From Bemisia tabaci (taxonomy: Eukaryota > Arthropoda > Insecta > Hemiptera > Aleyrodidae), in assembly GCF_918797505.1 (NCBI RefSeq), contig NC_092796.1, positions 28,902,098 to 28,966,097 of the forward strand: DNA of 64,000 nucleotides. The letters are read 5' to 3'. Below are positions 1 to 10,564 of this stretch, piece after piece (the stretch's first letter is position 1; every line of letters begins with the position of its first letter). Both the position numbers and the translations under genes were made by a program. The notes under the pieces were generated by a model. That model did not search any database, was not told where the DNA came from, and saw only the letters and a program-made list of their open reading frames with translations.

Positions 1-250
1 TTTTTTCTCCCCTCCCCCTGCCTCTGCGTCCCTCCCTCCTCCCTTTTTTGCGAGCGAGGTTCGGTCGGCGGACGTAAAAGCAGAATGAAAAATGTGGAGC
101 GAGAGAAGCGGGAGGCTCGTCCTCTCTCGATCGCTACCCCCGAGTTTCTCTTCTCTTTCCCCTCTCTCGGCGGGCGGCGCGGAGGGTGGCAGAGACAGAG
201 GAAAAGCTAAATGAAAGCACAAGTTTGTTGATTCTTTTGTTACCCCTATC
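1..250. other. Pyrimidine-rich then GC-rich unassigned sequence
   Basis: The segment opens with a C/T-rich strand, followed by a GC-rich stretch with several GAGA-like and CTCTC words. It could be the edge of a promoter or 5' untranslated region of a gene outside the window, but no TATA box, initiator, exon or open frame supports that. Confidence 0.3.
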
Positions 251-934
251 ATAAGTTGCTCCCCCCCATCATAAACACGGAGTACACTCACCCCGCCGAA
301 GGCCCACCCCCTAATAAAGTTCAAAGGAGATCAAGATTGCGGGCACTTCCTCGTCTTATTCACCTTTTGTCTTTCCCCTCCCGCGGGCCGCGAGCGTGGA
401 GTGGTGACTCGGATGTTTGCTTAATCACCGTGGCTGCATTGCATATCCATCGCGGCGCAACAGGGAATGATCCCGGCTTAACGATGAGCTTGAAAAAACA
501 CGCTCTCAATTCATTCCGTGTCCGTTTCCCCTGTTTGTTGATCCCATCATTGTGCGCCAGCCAACCTTACGCCCCTTCCGGCTCCCAGGAACTGGGTCAG
601 GATTTAGGCTCGCCTTAATGACGTCACTGACCTACGAACCTGACGACTGCCCGTGAAATGATTTAAAGGCCTCTGCTGCATCTACATCGAAAAAAAAAAG
701 GATGCTGACTTAAGATCACCGTTGTTACCAAAATCACACACGGCGCAAACAAATGAAAAGTAGATCGCGAAAAAAGCGATTTAACGCTCAAATTTCAACA
801 TTGTTTAATCACATCGGGCATTTCAATATCCTAAAAATAATTCTCTTTAAATATGTTACTGACTTTAAGTGGGTAAATCGGCACGTAAAAATTATACTAA
901 ATGATTTGAATCGGGAAAAAAAATGTAAGAACAA
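251..934. other. Unassigned sequence, no supported gene
   Basis: A 120-codon plus-strand frame (256-618) has low-complexity, shuffled composition and no splice or promoter signals, so it is not called. A palindromic TGACGTCA (CREB/ATF type) lies at 619-626; as a single occurrence it means little. The right part is AT-rich and leads into a G element. Confidence 0.3.
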
Positions 935-1455
935 AGCGGGCTAATTGTTGAAATTGACAGACAAAGCTATAAACAAAGAAGGAAAACGGAATATGGAGGG
1001 ATCCTATTGTTAGAAGCGGGTGGTTGCAATGGACTTGTAGGTAACAGACTTACTAACGACAATCTCAAGAGAGGCCCTATAATTAGTCCATCTTTTACCC
1101 CTTTGGTCTATACTGCCGTGCAACGCAAAAACGCCGTAAACGCCATTTTAATTTTTTTGGGAACAATGTATCATATCAGAAAAACTTGTGTACTTGGGGA
1201 CAATGTTTTTACAGAATTCTTTTGCAAATAATATCAAGAACTTAACCTGAAAATTTAAGGTGCATGGGTAAAACAGTTTTTATTTTATAGAGTGTTAAGT
1301 TCCACAAAACGCGGAAAAATCTTGATGGATTTACGGCGTTCTTGCATAGCACGGCAGTATAAGAACCACCCATTTCAACCAATAGGATCGCCACGTACTC
1401 CCTATGTCTTCTTTGTCTATTATTTTATGTATCAATTTCAGGAATCAACCAGCAG
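935..1455. mobile_element. Family G element (copy 1), interrupted
   Basis: The left end GCGGGCTAATTGTTGAAATT and the right end ATCAATTTCAGGAATCAACC plus AGCAG form imperfect terminal inverted repeats. Inside, both arms carry the family words GACAAAG and the stretch around ATCCTATTG. The element is split by a D-related insertion at 1113-1357. Non-autonomous; no transposase frame. Confidence 0.7.
1113..1357. mobile_element. D-related MITE inserted in a G element
   Basis: The ends are CTGCCGTGCAACGC and GCATAGCACGGCAG, with AAAACGCCGTAAA / TTTACGGCGTT just inside, closely resembling family D ends. The interior differs from other D copies and is AT-rich. It sits between the two arms of the surrounding G element, so it is the younger of the two. 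Confidence 0.65.
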
Positions 1456-1989
1456 TCCACTAACAAATACAACGTTTCTTTCCCAGTTCTTCCCAGGAAG
1501 TTGCTGATGAGATAATTGCTCCTATCATGTGAGCTAAGCTCGACGACATCACTTCAGCAAATAATAGGCAACGATTTGCATGCACAAGGAACACCCGATG
1601 ATGCGGCGATAGAAAGATACGCGCGGAGGATAAGGGTGAGAAGCGCAAAGGAACAAACATCGGAGTGGTGAAATTATCCCTCCCCTGATTGACTGCACGA
1701 GCTAAATCGGACGGCGCGGCGCCCCTCTGGTAAATAAAAAGGGATGGCCTATTTTCGGGTGCGGGTGCAAGTAGTAGTCACAAGTAGGCACTAAATCCTT
1801 TTATTGATCCCCTCGCATTGTCCCTGTTTTGGGGTTGCTCAAGGTTATTTAATTATGAAAGCTCTCCCTTCCCTTCTCACTACTCGGAAAGTAATCATTG
1901 GAGCTTTGAGGGTTAGCGGCGGGTTACTAATGGGGATGGTGGGAGCAAGTCAAATCATGTCAGCTTCATTTTTTTCCTCCGTTCAGCGC
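1456..1989. other. Unassigned intergenic sequence
   Basis: Mixed composition without repeats recognised elsewhere in the window. Short frames (60-79 codons) occur on both strands with no splice, start or codon-pattern support. Confidence 0.3.
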
Positions 1990-2236
1990 GGCGGCGCTCG
2001 GTGGATCGCGTCAATCAATGAGCTCGGACACGAAATTTTTTGACCAAAACGGAAAGTTTTGATGTTTCATTCGTCACATTTTAAATTTTGAGGGGTGCCT
2101 CTAGAAGAAAATTTCACGAAAAAACCAATGGAAATCTTTTTAGAACCTCAAAGTTTTGTATAAACAAAGTTATACGCTTTTAAAGTTTCGAAATTTTGTC
2201 CGACCTCTCCCATCGACTCGATCCATTGTGCGACGC
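1990..2236. mobile_element. Family A MITE (copy 1)
   Basis: The terminal inverted repeats run from GGATCGCGTCAATCAATG to CCATCGACTCGATCC. GAGCTCGGACACGAAA on the left mirrors AAATTTTGTCCGACCTC on the right. The interior carries the family landmarks GTCACATTTTAAATTT and AAAATTTCACGA. Length about 240 bp. Confidence 0.75.
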
Positions 2237-2392
2237 TCGGGGTTCACGAGTGGATTGGTGTCAACCAGCCATGCACGCACGCCTTCATCTCAACGATGCG
2301 GAGCCGTGTGTGAATATCCTTAACCCCTAACTCATTTTCAACACGATGTTTTATTGATTCATCTCAAAATTGAGCCGCTTCCCTTACAGACG

Positions 2393-2880
2393 AAGTATAT
2401 CCATGGCCAAAGTACAAAACCGCGTATCTCTACACTGGAAAAAAAATCTCGGTGTATTTACTAAGAAAAGGGTAAAATTACCAAGAATTCAGGGTTCTAT
2501 TCGATCCCAGTTTTTTCTTGGAAAAATTGCCATTTATGGAATTGGTAATTTTACCGAGAGATCTCGGTAAAATTATTGAACTTTCTAGGTAATTTTACTA
2601 TACCTCGGTAAAAACGCCAATATTTTTTATCGACTGTGGTAGAATTACCGAGATAAAATGGCAAATTTACCGGGAATGGATTACCAATAAAAGTGGTATT
2701 CTTACCTGAAAAAAACAGTAAAAATACCGGTTTTTAGGTAAGCTTACCAGTCTGTCTTGGTAAAATTACCAATAATTGGTAAAAAAGTGAGATGGTAAAG
2801 GTACCAACGGACCGTTTCAGTGTGGCACGGAGTTACAAACTTTCCGCTCCTATTTTATTTTTTTTAAAGAAGAACAAGCT
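2393..2880. mobile_element. Family W fragment split by a B element
   Basis: Before the B insertion the sequence ATGGCCAAAGTACAAAACCG matches the end of W copies near 24.0 kb and 44.4 kb. After it, CACGGAGTTACAAACTTTCC continues the same W sequence towards its TTTTATTTTTTTTAAAG core. The two halves (2393-2432 and 2823-2880) were therefore one element before B arrived. Confidence 0.55.
2433..2822. mobile_element. Family B MITE (copy 1), 390 bp
   Basis: The ends are CACTGGAAAAAAAATCTCGG and CGTTTCAGTG. The body is almost entirely built from GGTAAAATTACC-like words in both orientations (GGTAATTTTACC, TCGGTAAAATTA, TTTACCGAGA). It is the reverse-orientation counterpart of the copy at 39034-39447, with landmark segments such as GGTTCTATTCGATCCCAG in common. 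No coding capacity. Confidence 0.8.
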
Positions 2881-3079
2881 AACTTGATAGCTTGGAATTT
2901 AGACAGAGTATTCTGGGGACGGGGATGAGAAATCAAGGAAGTTTTCAGGAGAGCACATTGACTGGTCCCCCCTCCCCCCTCAAAAAATAATAAATGAAAA
3001 TAAATGAAGTATAACAGGAAGTCGCCCTAAGCATCGTCGTTCACGGGGAAAACAAAGTGTGAGGGGCTATTCCCTAAAA

Positions 3080-3413
<334 letters not shown>

Positions 3414-3894
3414 ACTTAACCCCTACCTCTTTTTTTCCGTGTATATCCGATACCTAATACATCGATCAAATGGACTTGCGGCCGGGACAGAAGAGATTGC
3501 GGCGCTATGACCGATAAGTCGCTATAACCGATGTCGTTATACGCGATATCCACTGTATTATTGCTGTAAACTCTTGGTAAAATTACGTATATTCCGGGGA
3601 ATATTTGGCAAGCTGAGTATCTCACCGCGAAATGTCACGGCAACGAAGCTGAAGATTCCTGGAGCTCCGATTAGGGAGCTGTTCCCCGCCTTCGGCACTT
3701 TCAAGTTTTGATCGAGAAACTTTTCCGACCGACACTGAGCTCAGCTTTCTACAGCGTGAACCCGATTTTCCGAGTTAGTCTCATCTCAAACTGAGGGCTC
3801 TTGATTTCTTTGTTTATAGCAAGGGGTTGCTAAAATGATAGGCAGGTCATTGGACGAGCTGCGTCCGCCCCAAATCTGCTTTGATAATAATTCA
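3414..3894. other. Unassigned intergenic sequence
   Basis: No repeat or gene recognised. A 69-codon minus-strand frame (3416-3625) has no supporting signals. Confidence 0.3.
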
Positions 3895-4030
3895 TCTTTG
3901 GACAAGGTGCGAATTTAAGCGTTATAATTTAAGCCTCCTCAGCAAATTTTCAAGTAAAACACGATTCGCACGATAAAAATTACTGATATTATTACTTCTC
4001 AATCAAGATATTTAGTTTTTTTCCCCCTTA
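3895..4030. mobile_element. Family I fragment (copy 1, one arm, degenerate)
   Basis: GGACAAGGTGCGAATTTAAG followed by TAAAACACGATTCGCACG and AAAATTACTGA matches the left arm of complete I elements at 17.6 kb and 59.1 kb. The opposite arm is missing. Confidence 0.6.
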
Positions 4031-4545
4031 AATCAGCTGCACATCCTCCATTCAACTCATTTTATAATGAAAAGCAAGGCACCAATTTCTTATTAATTTT
4101 GCAAACTGCCTTTTGCGAAAGTTTAAAACCGTTCATTTTTTACTCTAGATGGACGGTAAAATTTGACATTTTTTTTTTTTTTTTCAGGAACTGACTAAAT
4201 GCGCTTAAAAAATTATAAATTCGTTTGAGACATTCTGCGATTCTGTTTTCTCCGTTTCTTGGCATTTGTTTTGTATTCCAGAGTTAGGCATTATTTTTGA
4301 AGCAAGCTATTTATTTCTGCTCATCCTGGTAGTCTAAGGAAGTTTGCGGGCGATTTCCGCGGGATTTTATTGAAATAAATGCCTCTCTACGGAGAACATT
4401 TAACTGCAGTTGAGGGTCGATGGACAACTGGGCGAGACGACGGTTGAGGTTTCAGAAGGAAAACTGCGGCGACATGCAGTCGCAGAAATACCCAAGATTG
4501 AAATTCGGAACTCTGAAAGTGGGATTACGGTGACGGAGGGCTCTT
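4031..4545. other. AT-rich unassigned sequence
   Basis: Contains a T tract of about 15 near 4170. A 75-codon minus-strand frame at 4400-4627 runs into the neighbouring D element and is not called. Confidence 0.3.
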
Positions 4546-4799
4546 CTGCTGTGCTAAGGAAGAACGCAGTATGAACATTCAAGAGTTGCCAAATTTCCCT
4601 TGATAAAGCATGTATTTTTGACAACATTCATGCATATTTTTCCATGAAATTTTCAGATATTTTAGATTAAATTGCGCACAGAATTGGCTGAAAATCTTGG
4701 AAATTAAGATTCACAATTTTCCTAGTAAATTCGGTTTTTATAGGAGGAAACTTGGCAACCTCTGAAGGCTCATACGGCGTTCTTCCTTAGCACGGCAGT
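4546..4799. mobile_element. Family D MITE (copy 1)
   Basis: Left end CTGCTGTGCTAAGGAAGAAC, right end GTTCTTCCTTAGCACGGCAG. Arms continue inward with AGTTGCCAAATTTCC and its inverse GGAAACTTGGCAAC. The interior is AT-rich with the family word ACATGTATTTTTGA (here GCATG). 254 bp. Confidence 0.8.
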
Positions 4800-4871
4800 C
4801 TTGCCGGGCGCTTCATCTCCAAGCAAGTTCACTTTTGCCTTTTCGCGGTTAGGAAACTTGAGGAGGCACAA

Positions 4872-4998
4872 GTCGTCACTCCCTTAGCGTAAGGGCGTAT
4901 CTCAATTTTCGGATGAGCCCCAAAAAGCATGAATTTACAAGTAAAACAGGGCTCACGTCGAAATTGAGGTACGCTCTTACATCAGAGAGGCGATGAAG
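4872..4998. mobile_element. Family P fold-back element (copy 1)
   Basis: The left arm GCGTAAGGGCGTATCTCAAT mirrors the right arm ATTGAGGTACGCTCTTAC. GAGCCC and GGGCTC close the inner arms. Same family as 19622-19756. Confidence 0.65.
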
Positions 4999-4999
4999 T

Positions 5000-5926
5000 A
5001 ATCCGTGGTGTAACGAAGCTTCTCTGAACAGTCTTTAGTAAACTTCGCTCATTGCTCCGATAAAAGCGATCTAAAAAGAACATTGCCAACCTAGTTCTCA
5101 TTTCCTCTTTAAATATCCTGGATTCTGACGAACATATTAAGGCGATACGTATAAAATCGTATAAACGTTGATAGGTTCTATCATGGAAAAATTAAGCAAA
5201 GAAAAAGCAAGCATATAATTACAAACTTCAAAGATTTTACTTAACAGCTTCAACCTGCCTCAAATTTGATATTTTGACTACGTGTTACACAGACAAAAGT
5301 GACTTGTGGAGGGAAAAAGAAAAAGGATTTGCGGGCATCGTGATTTCTTTGATTTTATCATGTGCGCTTCAACTTCCCATGTATAATAACTTATCTTAGC
5401 ATGAGTAAGTCTATTTAATTTTACATGATTCATCGTTCAATGAGTTACGGATACCATTTTTCATCTCAGAACTTAAAAATACGGACGAGAGTTTTTTGAT
5501 GAACGAGAATATAATAATGAAAAATACCATCCATAATCATTGATAAAAAGTCCCTTTCGACTTCAATGTTGCTTTTTTAGAAAAAAAATCCGACCCCTAT
5601 ATTTTGCTTTCTTGCTCTCCTCGTTTTAGCCGCCAGTCTAAATCGTGGATATTTAAAAGCATTGTAAGCCAATCGTGAAAAAAAAGACTGCTTGCAAAAG
5701 TGACTCCGATATCCATTAGCCTTGTTGTAAGAACAAACAACCCTCTGAGAGCGAGTGGCCTGAAATGTAAGCCATGAAAGCTCAGCACCCACCGAGTTCT
5801 CGGGGTAGGTTAAGGTAAACTCAGACATCGATCTTGGTTTACTGGCGCCAGCATGTCCTCGTCGTAGATATGCGCCTAGCCTACTAAACCCCTAAACGTA
5901 TTGCAGAACATTATGAGGGTGGCAGT
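5000..5926. other. Unassigned AT-rich intergenic sequence
   Basis: No repeats shared with the rest of the window were recognised. Minus-strand frames at 5577-5828 overlap one another in different frames and show no promoter or splice context. Confidence 0.3.
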
Positions 5927-6092
5927 CAGTGGTGAGGCGTGAATGGTCGAATTTCGATATTTCCCAATTTAAAGTTGTGATAAAAAGAATCGATCACTAA
6001 GGTGTTCGTTGCGAACACCCTGTTTATCGATCCTATTCCAAAGGCTTAAATGGCAGATCAATCGATATATTGCAAAGCACAGAGCACGATAT
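5927..6092. mobile_element. Family F hAT-like MITE (copy 1)
   Basis: Starts CAGTGGTGAGGCGTGAATGG. The centre GTGTTCGTTGCGAACACC is a near-perfect palindrome, followed by GTTTATCGATCC and the right arm CAATCGATATATTGCAAAGC. The right terminus is degraded relative to other copies. Confidence 0.65.
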
Positions 6093-6293
6093 GTTTCATT
6101 CTACTTGTTCATTCAAAAATGTTTAAAACTTGCAAAAATATGCTAGAAATCGAAACTTAAACCTAATAGTTTACAATGCATTCCCCGTCAGTTTTCTTCG
6201 AGCGTCAAAACTCGATATTTAATTCGTTTGTGGATGCGTTTTCGTTCAAGGAATGGGGTCTCAAAATAAACGGGCAACACGGACCGAGCCCAC

Positions 6294-6459
6294 TAGTGGC
6301 GTGGCGTGCTTTGCGATGTATCGATTGTTATGCCATTTAAACCTATGGAAAAGGATCGATTACTAATGTGTTCGCATGCAAACACCTTGTTTATCGATCC
6401 TTTTCCATACGTTTAAATGGCATAACAATCGATACATTGCAAAGCACGCCACGCCACTG
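6294..6459. mobile_element. Family F hAT-like MITE (copy 2), near-perfect hairpin
   Basis: TAGTGGCGTGGCGTGCTTTG on the left mirrors CAAAGCACGCCACGCCACTG on the right, and the arms pair almost to the centre. Flanks GAGCCCAC and AAGCCCAC differ at one base, the 8 bp target duplication expected of hAT elements. Confidence 0.8.
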
Positions 6460-6931
6460 AAGCCCACCTCCGTGTGGGAGGGGCCTATCAGGGGGCGATG
6501 AGGAGGAGGAGGGGGTTGAGAACTTTTCATTTATTTGATGAGTCGGGATTAGTTGGAGCAAAGGGCTGCGCAAGGGTCGAAAACACCCCCACAAGGCAGT
6601 AAAACACGAAAAACATTTTGCGTTATTACGTAAATCGTAGGAGCTGGGCCGGCGGGCGACGAGCGATGCGACGCCTACAATTCGTTGGTATGCAACAAGC
6701 AACGCAGCCCTTCCTTGCCTACGTACTGCGTGGCCCCTGGCCCCGCTCGGAAAATTGCGCCTTTAGCTGTTGCTCTGCGACGCTGTTTCGGAGCGCCAAA
6801 TCTACCGTGGATTATGAGGGAATGTCACAGAGCCCAAACAGAATACGAAGGCCGCTCGTAAAACACGTAACGCTATAAATCGGATTTCATGATTCCTCTC
6901 TCCACGTGACATACCTGTAACATAGATTTAT
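6460..6931. other. Unassigned sequence
   Basis: Moderately GC-rich. Overlapping frames on both strands (6391-6702 minus, 6618-6878 plus) are mutually exclusive, and the minus one runs into the F hairpin. Confidence 0.3.
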
Positions 6932-6990
6932 ACACACACACACACACACCCTCACACACACACACACCCTCACCCTCACACACACCCCCC
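6932..6990. repeat. CA microsatellite with CCCT interruptions
   Basis: A run of CA dinucleotides broken by CCCTCA units and ending in a short C tract. Confidence 0.9.
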
Positions 6991-8137
6991 CGGGCCCGAA
7001 AAAAAAAAAATACGTGGCGCTCCTCATAACCTTCTCCTCAAAATAAGCGAATTACCAATACGCCTCAGTTTTTCCTTGACTTTTGTTTATTTGAGAAACA
7101 AATTAATAGAGGCCGAAATGAAAGAAGAAAATATCTACATGTTTTCATGGAAATAAACTGAAAATTGTTTTTTCAGAATTTTTCCTTGTATTCAATTGTT
7201 GCACTTCTGCGACTCTTCTATAACTTCCAAACATTCTCTTTAATCTTTAAATAATCTTCTTACGATGAACATACTTGTGAACGTGAACCCATGTTTTCTC
7301 ATTATCAATTGTTTTGAATTACGAGGGTCAACATTTTCGCATGGGCAGCAACATGTGTCCCCCTTCAATAATATTTGAAAAATGTTCTCTACAGCAATCT
7401 GTGAAAGGAGGTCATGTTCACTGAAAAAATATTTGGCATGCCCTTAGAGGTAGATAAATTGTTGATCTGCGAACATAACTTTTGCACTGTGGAATAATTT
7501 CGATCCAGGGACAGTAACAGAAACAAAAAACGATTTTGTCCTTCGCAAAGATGAGAATTAGCTTCATTCCGCAATTAAGAATTATAAATTCCGGCTCATC
7601 TAGCTAAACACTTATGTACATACGGGAAGAAATGGTTCATACTTTTTTTTCAAAATTGAGTTCAGAATTTTAGTTCCTAATCGGATGATGCGGTCTCCAT
7701 AGAGAGGGCGGGGAGAGAAAACTTACACGAGTACAAGACACAAAGAATCCTGTAGGTCAAATGGAGAGCGCAGAATCAATGAGCAAGAAAATCGTTTTGA
7801 AAGAGGTTACGTCAAAAAAGTGAAATGCGACACCGTCCACAACACTGATCATTGATGCGTCGAGTCAGCTCGTCAGCTCCAAATTTTATCCAATGAAAAA
7901 ATCGATATGCCCGGACGCTGGTCGTTAAGATCGGAGCGTCGCCAGATACAAATTTAGCTGAACAACACTTTCAATTTGACGATAAAAAGTTAGTTTGAAC
8001 GGATATTATCTTCCCCGGGTGCAACCGAACAGAAAAATCAAAATCTCGAGGGTCGATTAGATCGAAGCGGTGGCGGACACCATCTTTATCACCCTCGAAA
8101 AATCGGGAATCAAACCTCCAGCCTCAAAAAGCCACGG
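6991..8137. other. Unassigned upstream region of the secreted-protein gene
   Basis: Mostly AT-rich with no family repeats recognised. The last few hundred bases before the TATA box at 8138 become GC-balanced and would hold the upstream control region of the gene. No specific operator can be named from sequence alone. Confidence 0.35.
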
Positions 8138-8177
8138 TATAAAACGCCGCCTCACCCTCGAACCGGCAATCAGTTCC
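8138..8177 (+). promoter_or_regulatory. TATA box plus initiator core promoter
   Basis: TATAAAA at 8138-8144 is followed by TCAGTT at 8170-8175, an exact match to the arthropod initiator TCAKTY. The predicted start A at 8172 places the TATA box at about -34, a little farther than usual. The predicted leader before the ATG is about 74 nt. Confidence 0.7.
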
Positions 8178-8245
8178 ACCAGTGTCTCAGAAAGAATCAT
8201 TTCAAAAACCACACACTCAGCCGTAAAATTTAGCTTCCTTCCAAA

Positions 8246-8830
8246 ATGGAAAAACTAACTCTCGTGTTGAGCGCTGTCGCGATCAGTTTCACCGCAGCTA
8301 TTCCCTGTCATCCCGCACCCCCTCATCATTTATCTCACCTCCAGCCGTGCCCACACTCCCACCCTATCATCCCTAGCTGCAGCTCATCGGGTGACGTCAT
8401 CGGTCGAGTGCGCAGTGACGTCATAAGCGGAGGTCTGAGGGGTTGCGTTGTGGTGCAACCGGTGGCCACCCCCGGGCGCATCATAGTCCGGGAGGCTCCG
8501 ACCGTGATACCGGAATACGTGGAGAGGCAGCCGATCGTGTTGGAGCAGGAGGCAGCCCCGCGGTTCGTGTTCGGTGACGTCAGCCCGGTACGTATCAGCC
8601 ACAGGTCCCGTCCGAGTGTCATCGAGCACTTCGAGACCCCTTACGTCATCGACGCTTTCCAGCGGACCAACTTTGTCAACCACGCAGCCACCCCTGTTGT
8701 CGTCGACCACTACGAGCACCCCGAGTTCGTCAGGGACGAGGGCCTCCCTGTCATTTACGAACCCTGCGAGTGTGGTGTCCCCGCGTGTAATAGTTGTGGC
8801 TCCGCCCCTCTTGATCCTCCTTGTCATTGA
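8246..8830 (+). CDS. Secreted Pro/Val/Glu-rich repeat protein with Cys-rich tail, unknown function
   Basis: A single uninterrupted frame of 194 residues behind a TATA/initiator promoter. The start context CCAAAATGG is good, and it is the first ATG after the predicted transcription start. Residues 1-18 form a signal peptide (short charged start, LVLSAVAISFTAA core), predicting secretion. A His/Pro/Cys-rich segment follows (about 20-48). The centre (about 75-170) repeats a loose Pro-x-Val-Ile/Val-x-x-x-Glu pattern, for example APTVIPEYVE, RPSVIEHFETPYVI and ATPVVVDHYEHPEFV. The tail has closely spaced cysteines (CECGVPACNSC). No catalytic motif or known domain is visible. Valine/proline repeats with a signal peptide recall structural cuticle or egg-shell proteins, and a salivary protein is an alternative; both are inference. 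It lacks the short signal-peptide exon plus intron common in cuticle genes. Confidence 0.72.
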   Translation: MEKLTLVLSAVAISFTAAIPCHPAPPHHLSHLQPCPHSHPIIPSCSSSGDVIGRVRSDVISGGLRGCVVVQPVATPGRIIVREAPTVIPEYVERQPIVLEQEAAPRFVFGDVSPVRISHRSRPSVIEHFETPYVIDAFQRTNFVNHAATPVVVDHYEHPEFVRDEGLPVIYEPCECGVPACNSCGSAPLDPPCH

Positions 8831-8852
8831 GAGAAAATCCTCCACATCGGAA

Positions 8853-8858
8853 ATTAAA
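8853..8858 (+). terminator. Possible ATTAAA polyadenylation signal
   Basis: ATTAAA lies 23 nt after the stop codon of the secreted-protein gene, the closest signal-like hexamer. AATAAA does not appear until about 9203, and that one lies inside an A element. Confidence 0.35.
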
Positions 8859-9038
8859 ATGGATCACATTTTGAAATAAGGAATCACTATCTCTGGTTCT
8901 CTCATAAAAGCATATATCTGCAAGGGCAAATCAATGGCATGTACGCTGTTTCTGAAATGGGCGAGAAACAGTGGTTTCTTATTGCAAAATGTAATCCAAA
9001 TATCATTCATGATCTCCGAGATGTCTTGCGATAGCACT

Positions 9039-9283
9039 GCCGCACAATGGATCAAGTCAATGGGAGAGGTCGGAAAAAATTTGGAAACTTTAAACGCTTA
9101 TAACTCCATGTATTTAAGACTTTGAGGCTCTAAAAGTGGTTTCATTGGTTTTCTAGTGAAATGTTCTACAAGAAACACCCCTTTAAGTTTAAAATGTGAC
9201 GAAATAAACATCAAAAATTGCAGTTTTAGTCAAAAATTTCATGTCCGACCTCTGTGTTTGACTCGATCCACCATATGCCGCGC
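9039..9283. mobile_element. Family A MITE (copy 2)
   Basis: The left end GGATCAAGTCAATGGGAGAG and the right end TGTTTGACTCGATCC are inverted, with GTCGG / CCGAC just inside. The interior is in reverse orientation relative to copy 1, with GTGACGAAATAAACATC and GTTTTAGTCAAAAATTTC as landmarks. Confidence 0.75.
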
Positions 9284-9302
9284 CAAGTAATACGGAGCAT
9301 TT

Positions 9303-9560
9303 AAGAGTTAGCTATTAGTTTTGTTGTTGAGTTATTATAGTATATTGTTAATCCTGAATAAATTATTTATGAATAAATAACGTTTCGTCTTTCATTCATA
9401 CTCATAATTGGAAACAACACATTCTCCAAAGTATAATTGATAAACTTTCGATGTAGTTTTAATTAAGGAGGTAAACATGCTGTAGCTGATCAGTTTTGGA
9501 AAAATTTCACGAAAAAGCGAGTTTACGTCAAGGACAAAAGACGGGTAAGTAAAAAGGCAT
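9303..9560 (+). repeat. Direct repeat, first copy (pair with 10667-10935)
   Basis: TTAGTTTTGTTGTTGAG, TATTTATGAATA, TCATACTCATA and CGAGTTTACGTCAAGGAC recur in the same order at 10667-10935 with moderate divergence. In the last 60 bp, differences between copies fall largely at third positions of one frame, but a coding origin is not established. This copy contains a donor-like GGGTAAGTA at 9542. Confidence 0.55.
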
Positions 9561-9882
9561 TACTCGACTTTTTCACATTAAATGATTAAAAATAGGTTGA
9601 CCATGAGACGATAAAGAAGAAACTTTCAAGAAGACGAGCACCCCGGGTTCACCGTCTGCGATAAACGTTTGAGCAATTTCAGATGAGCATTTGGAGTTGT
9701 TATAATGAGTGCATGCAGGTAAAAAATGATGAAATAAATCATGAGTGTGCAAGTGCAATAGAAGTGATCATGCAAAATGAGAGTGAGAAAGAGAGCGAGC
9801 GTGAGAATTTCACATAATAAGGTAGCTTAAATGTCTTAAAAGCTTAAAAATAAGGGTTTTTGTGAGCGGTTAATCCTATTTA

Positions 9883-10152
9883 CTGTTGAAACCACTGACT
9901 GTCCACACTTAAAGGGAGACAGAGGATCTAGAACTAATCGATGTATACGTGCATCCGTAGTTTCACTATCGAAATCTCCTCCGCTTCTCGTACACCTCTC
10001 TGTGAGTAAAATGTATGATACAACTATTTAAACGCCAGAGTCGCACACATTGCATAGCCACTGATTTGAAGGAGCCATACGTTTGTGAGTTTCCACTCGT
10101 TTAAACTTAACTTGATTTAACATGTGATGTATTAGAGTCCACTAACGATCAA
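9883..10152 (+). repeat. Left arm of a 3.8 kb inverted-repeat structure
   Basis: CTGTTGAAACCACTGACTG begins an arm of about 270 bp whose inverse lies at 13197-13719. Landmark words shared in inverse order include AAAGGGAGACAGA, GATCTAGAACTAATC, TGTGAGTAAAATG, GATACAACTATT, CAGAGTCGCACA and CTGATTTGAAGGAGCCA. Identity is about 80 percent by eye. The arm's inner end overlaps the start of the coding-like frame at 10111. Confidence 0.8.
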
Positions 10153-10326
10153 GAAATAAATAAATTAATGTATTTACTCAATGACCCACACAATAACCAA
10201 TACTTTTTGAAGTGGATGTTGGATCGACGAGGTCTTACTAGAATTTTCAAAGATCGCGAAATAAGTAAGAGGAATTTTCTTCATGATCTTAACAAGAGGT
10301 ATCTTAATATAGATTTTTATAATTAA
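10111..10326 (+). CDS. Unidentified coding-like frame (71 codons), partial
   Basis: The frame is open from an upstream TAA to a stop at 10326. The first ATG is codon 20 (10168), giving 52 residues if translated from there. The residues look like a real protein: a charged, helical stretch LKWMLDRRGLTRIFKDREIS followed by KRNFLHDLNKRYLNIDFYN. No family was recognised. The beginning lies in the left inverted-repeat arm, and an acceptor-like ATTAG at about 10131-10135 could make this a terminal exon. It ends one base before the stop of a second frame on the opposite strand, a tail-to-tail layout typical of compact viruses or self-synthesising transposons. In the right arm the matching segment carries an extra A and a stop, so that copy is broken. 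Confidence 0.45.
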   Translation, partial: LDLTCDVLESTNDQEINKLMYLLNDPHNNQYFLKWMLDRRGLTRIFKDREISKRNFLHDLNKRYLNIDFYN

Positions 10327-10327
10327 T

Positions 10328-10564
10328 TTATCCCGTGGCAAGGTTTTTTTCCTGGATGAATCCGAAATAATTAATTAGCTTTTGTGGTTCTGATTCTGTC
10401 TCTTCCTCCATTTCAATTTTAGTCTCCTCTCTGGGATTTTTCCCAGTTACGATTAAACCCTCAGTTTTATTCGTCTCCATTTTTAGTTGTTTCTTACCTA
10501 TAACGGTTTGAATCGTTTCAATGATTATAAATAAGTCATTCCTTAAAGCTTCTTGATCAATTGA
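10328..10564 (-). CDS. Unidentified acidic coding-like frame (78 codons), partial or broken
   Basis: On the minus strand 78 codons run without a stop to a TAA at 10328-10330. The only long-enough ATG is internal (49 residues). Composition is clearly protein-like: a helical start (LRNDLFIIIETIQTVIGKKQ), then an acidic stretch around PREETKIEMEEETESEPQKL and a terminal NYFGFIQEKNLATG. A TGA at 10565-10567 interrupts the same frame, which is open again upstream to beyond 10690. This suggests either an intron boundary near the TGA or a decayed longer gene. It converges with the plus-strand frame ending at 10326. No family recognised; the setting between long inverted repeats suggests part of an integrated mobile element or virus-like unit. 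Confidence 0.45.
   Translation of the reverse strand, partial: SIDQEALRNDLFIIIETIQTVIGKKQLKMETNKTEGLIVTGKNPREETKIEMEEETESEPQKLINYFGFIQEKNLATG

Noticed and set aside
619..626. TGACGTCA as a regulatory element
   Set aside because: An 8 bp motif occurs by chance in 64 kb, and no gene start is nearby.
8384..8845. 153-codon minus-strand frame opposite the secreted-protein gene
   Set aside because: Antisense shadow; the plus strand has the promoter, signal peptide and start context.
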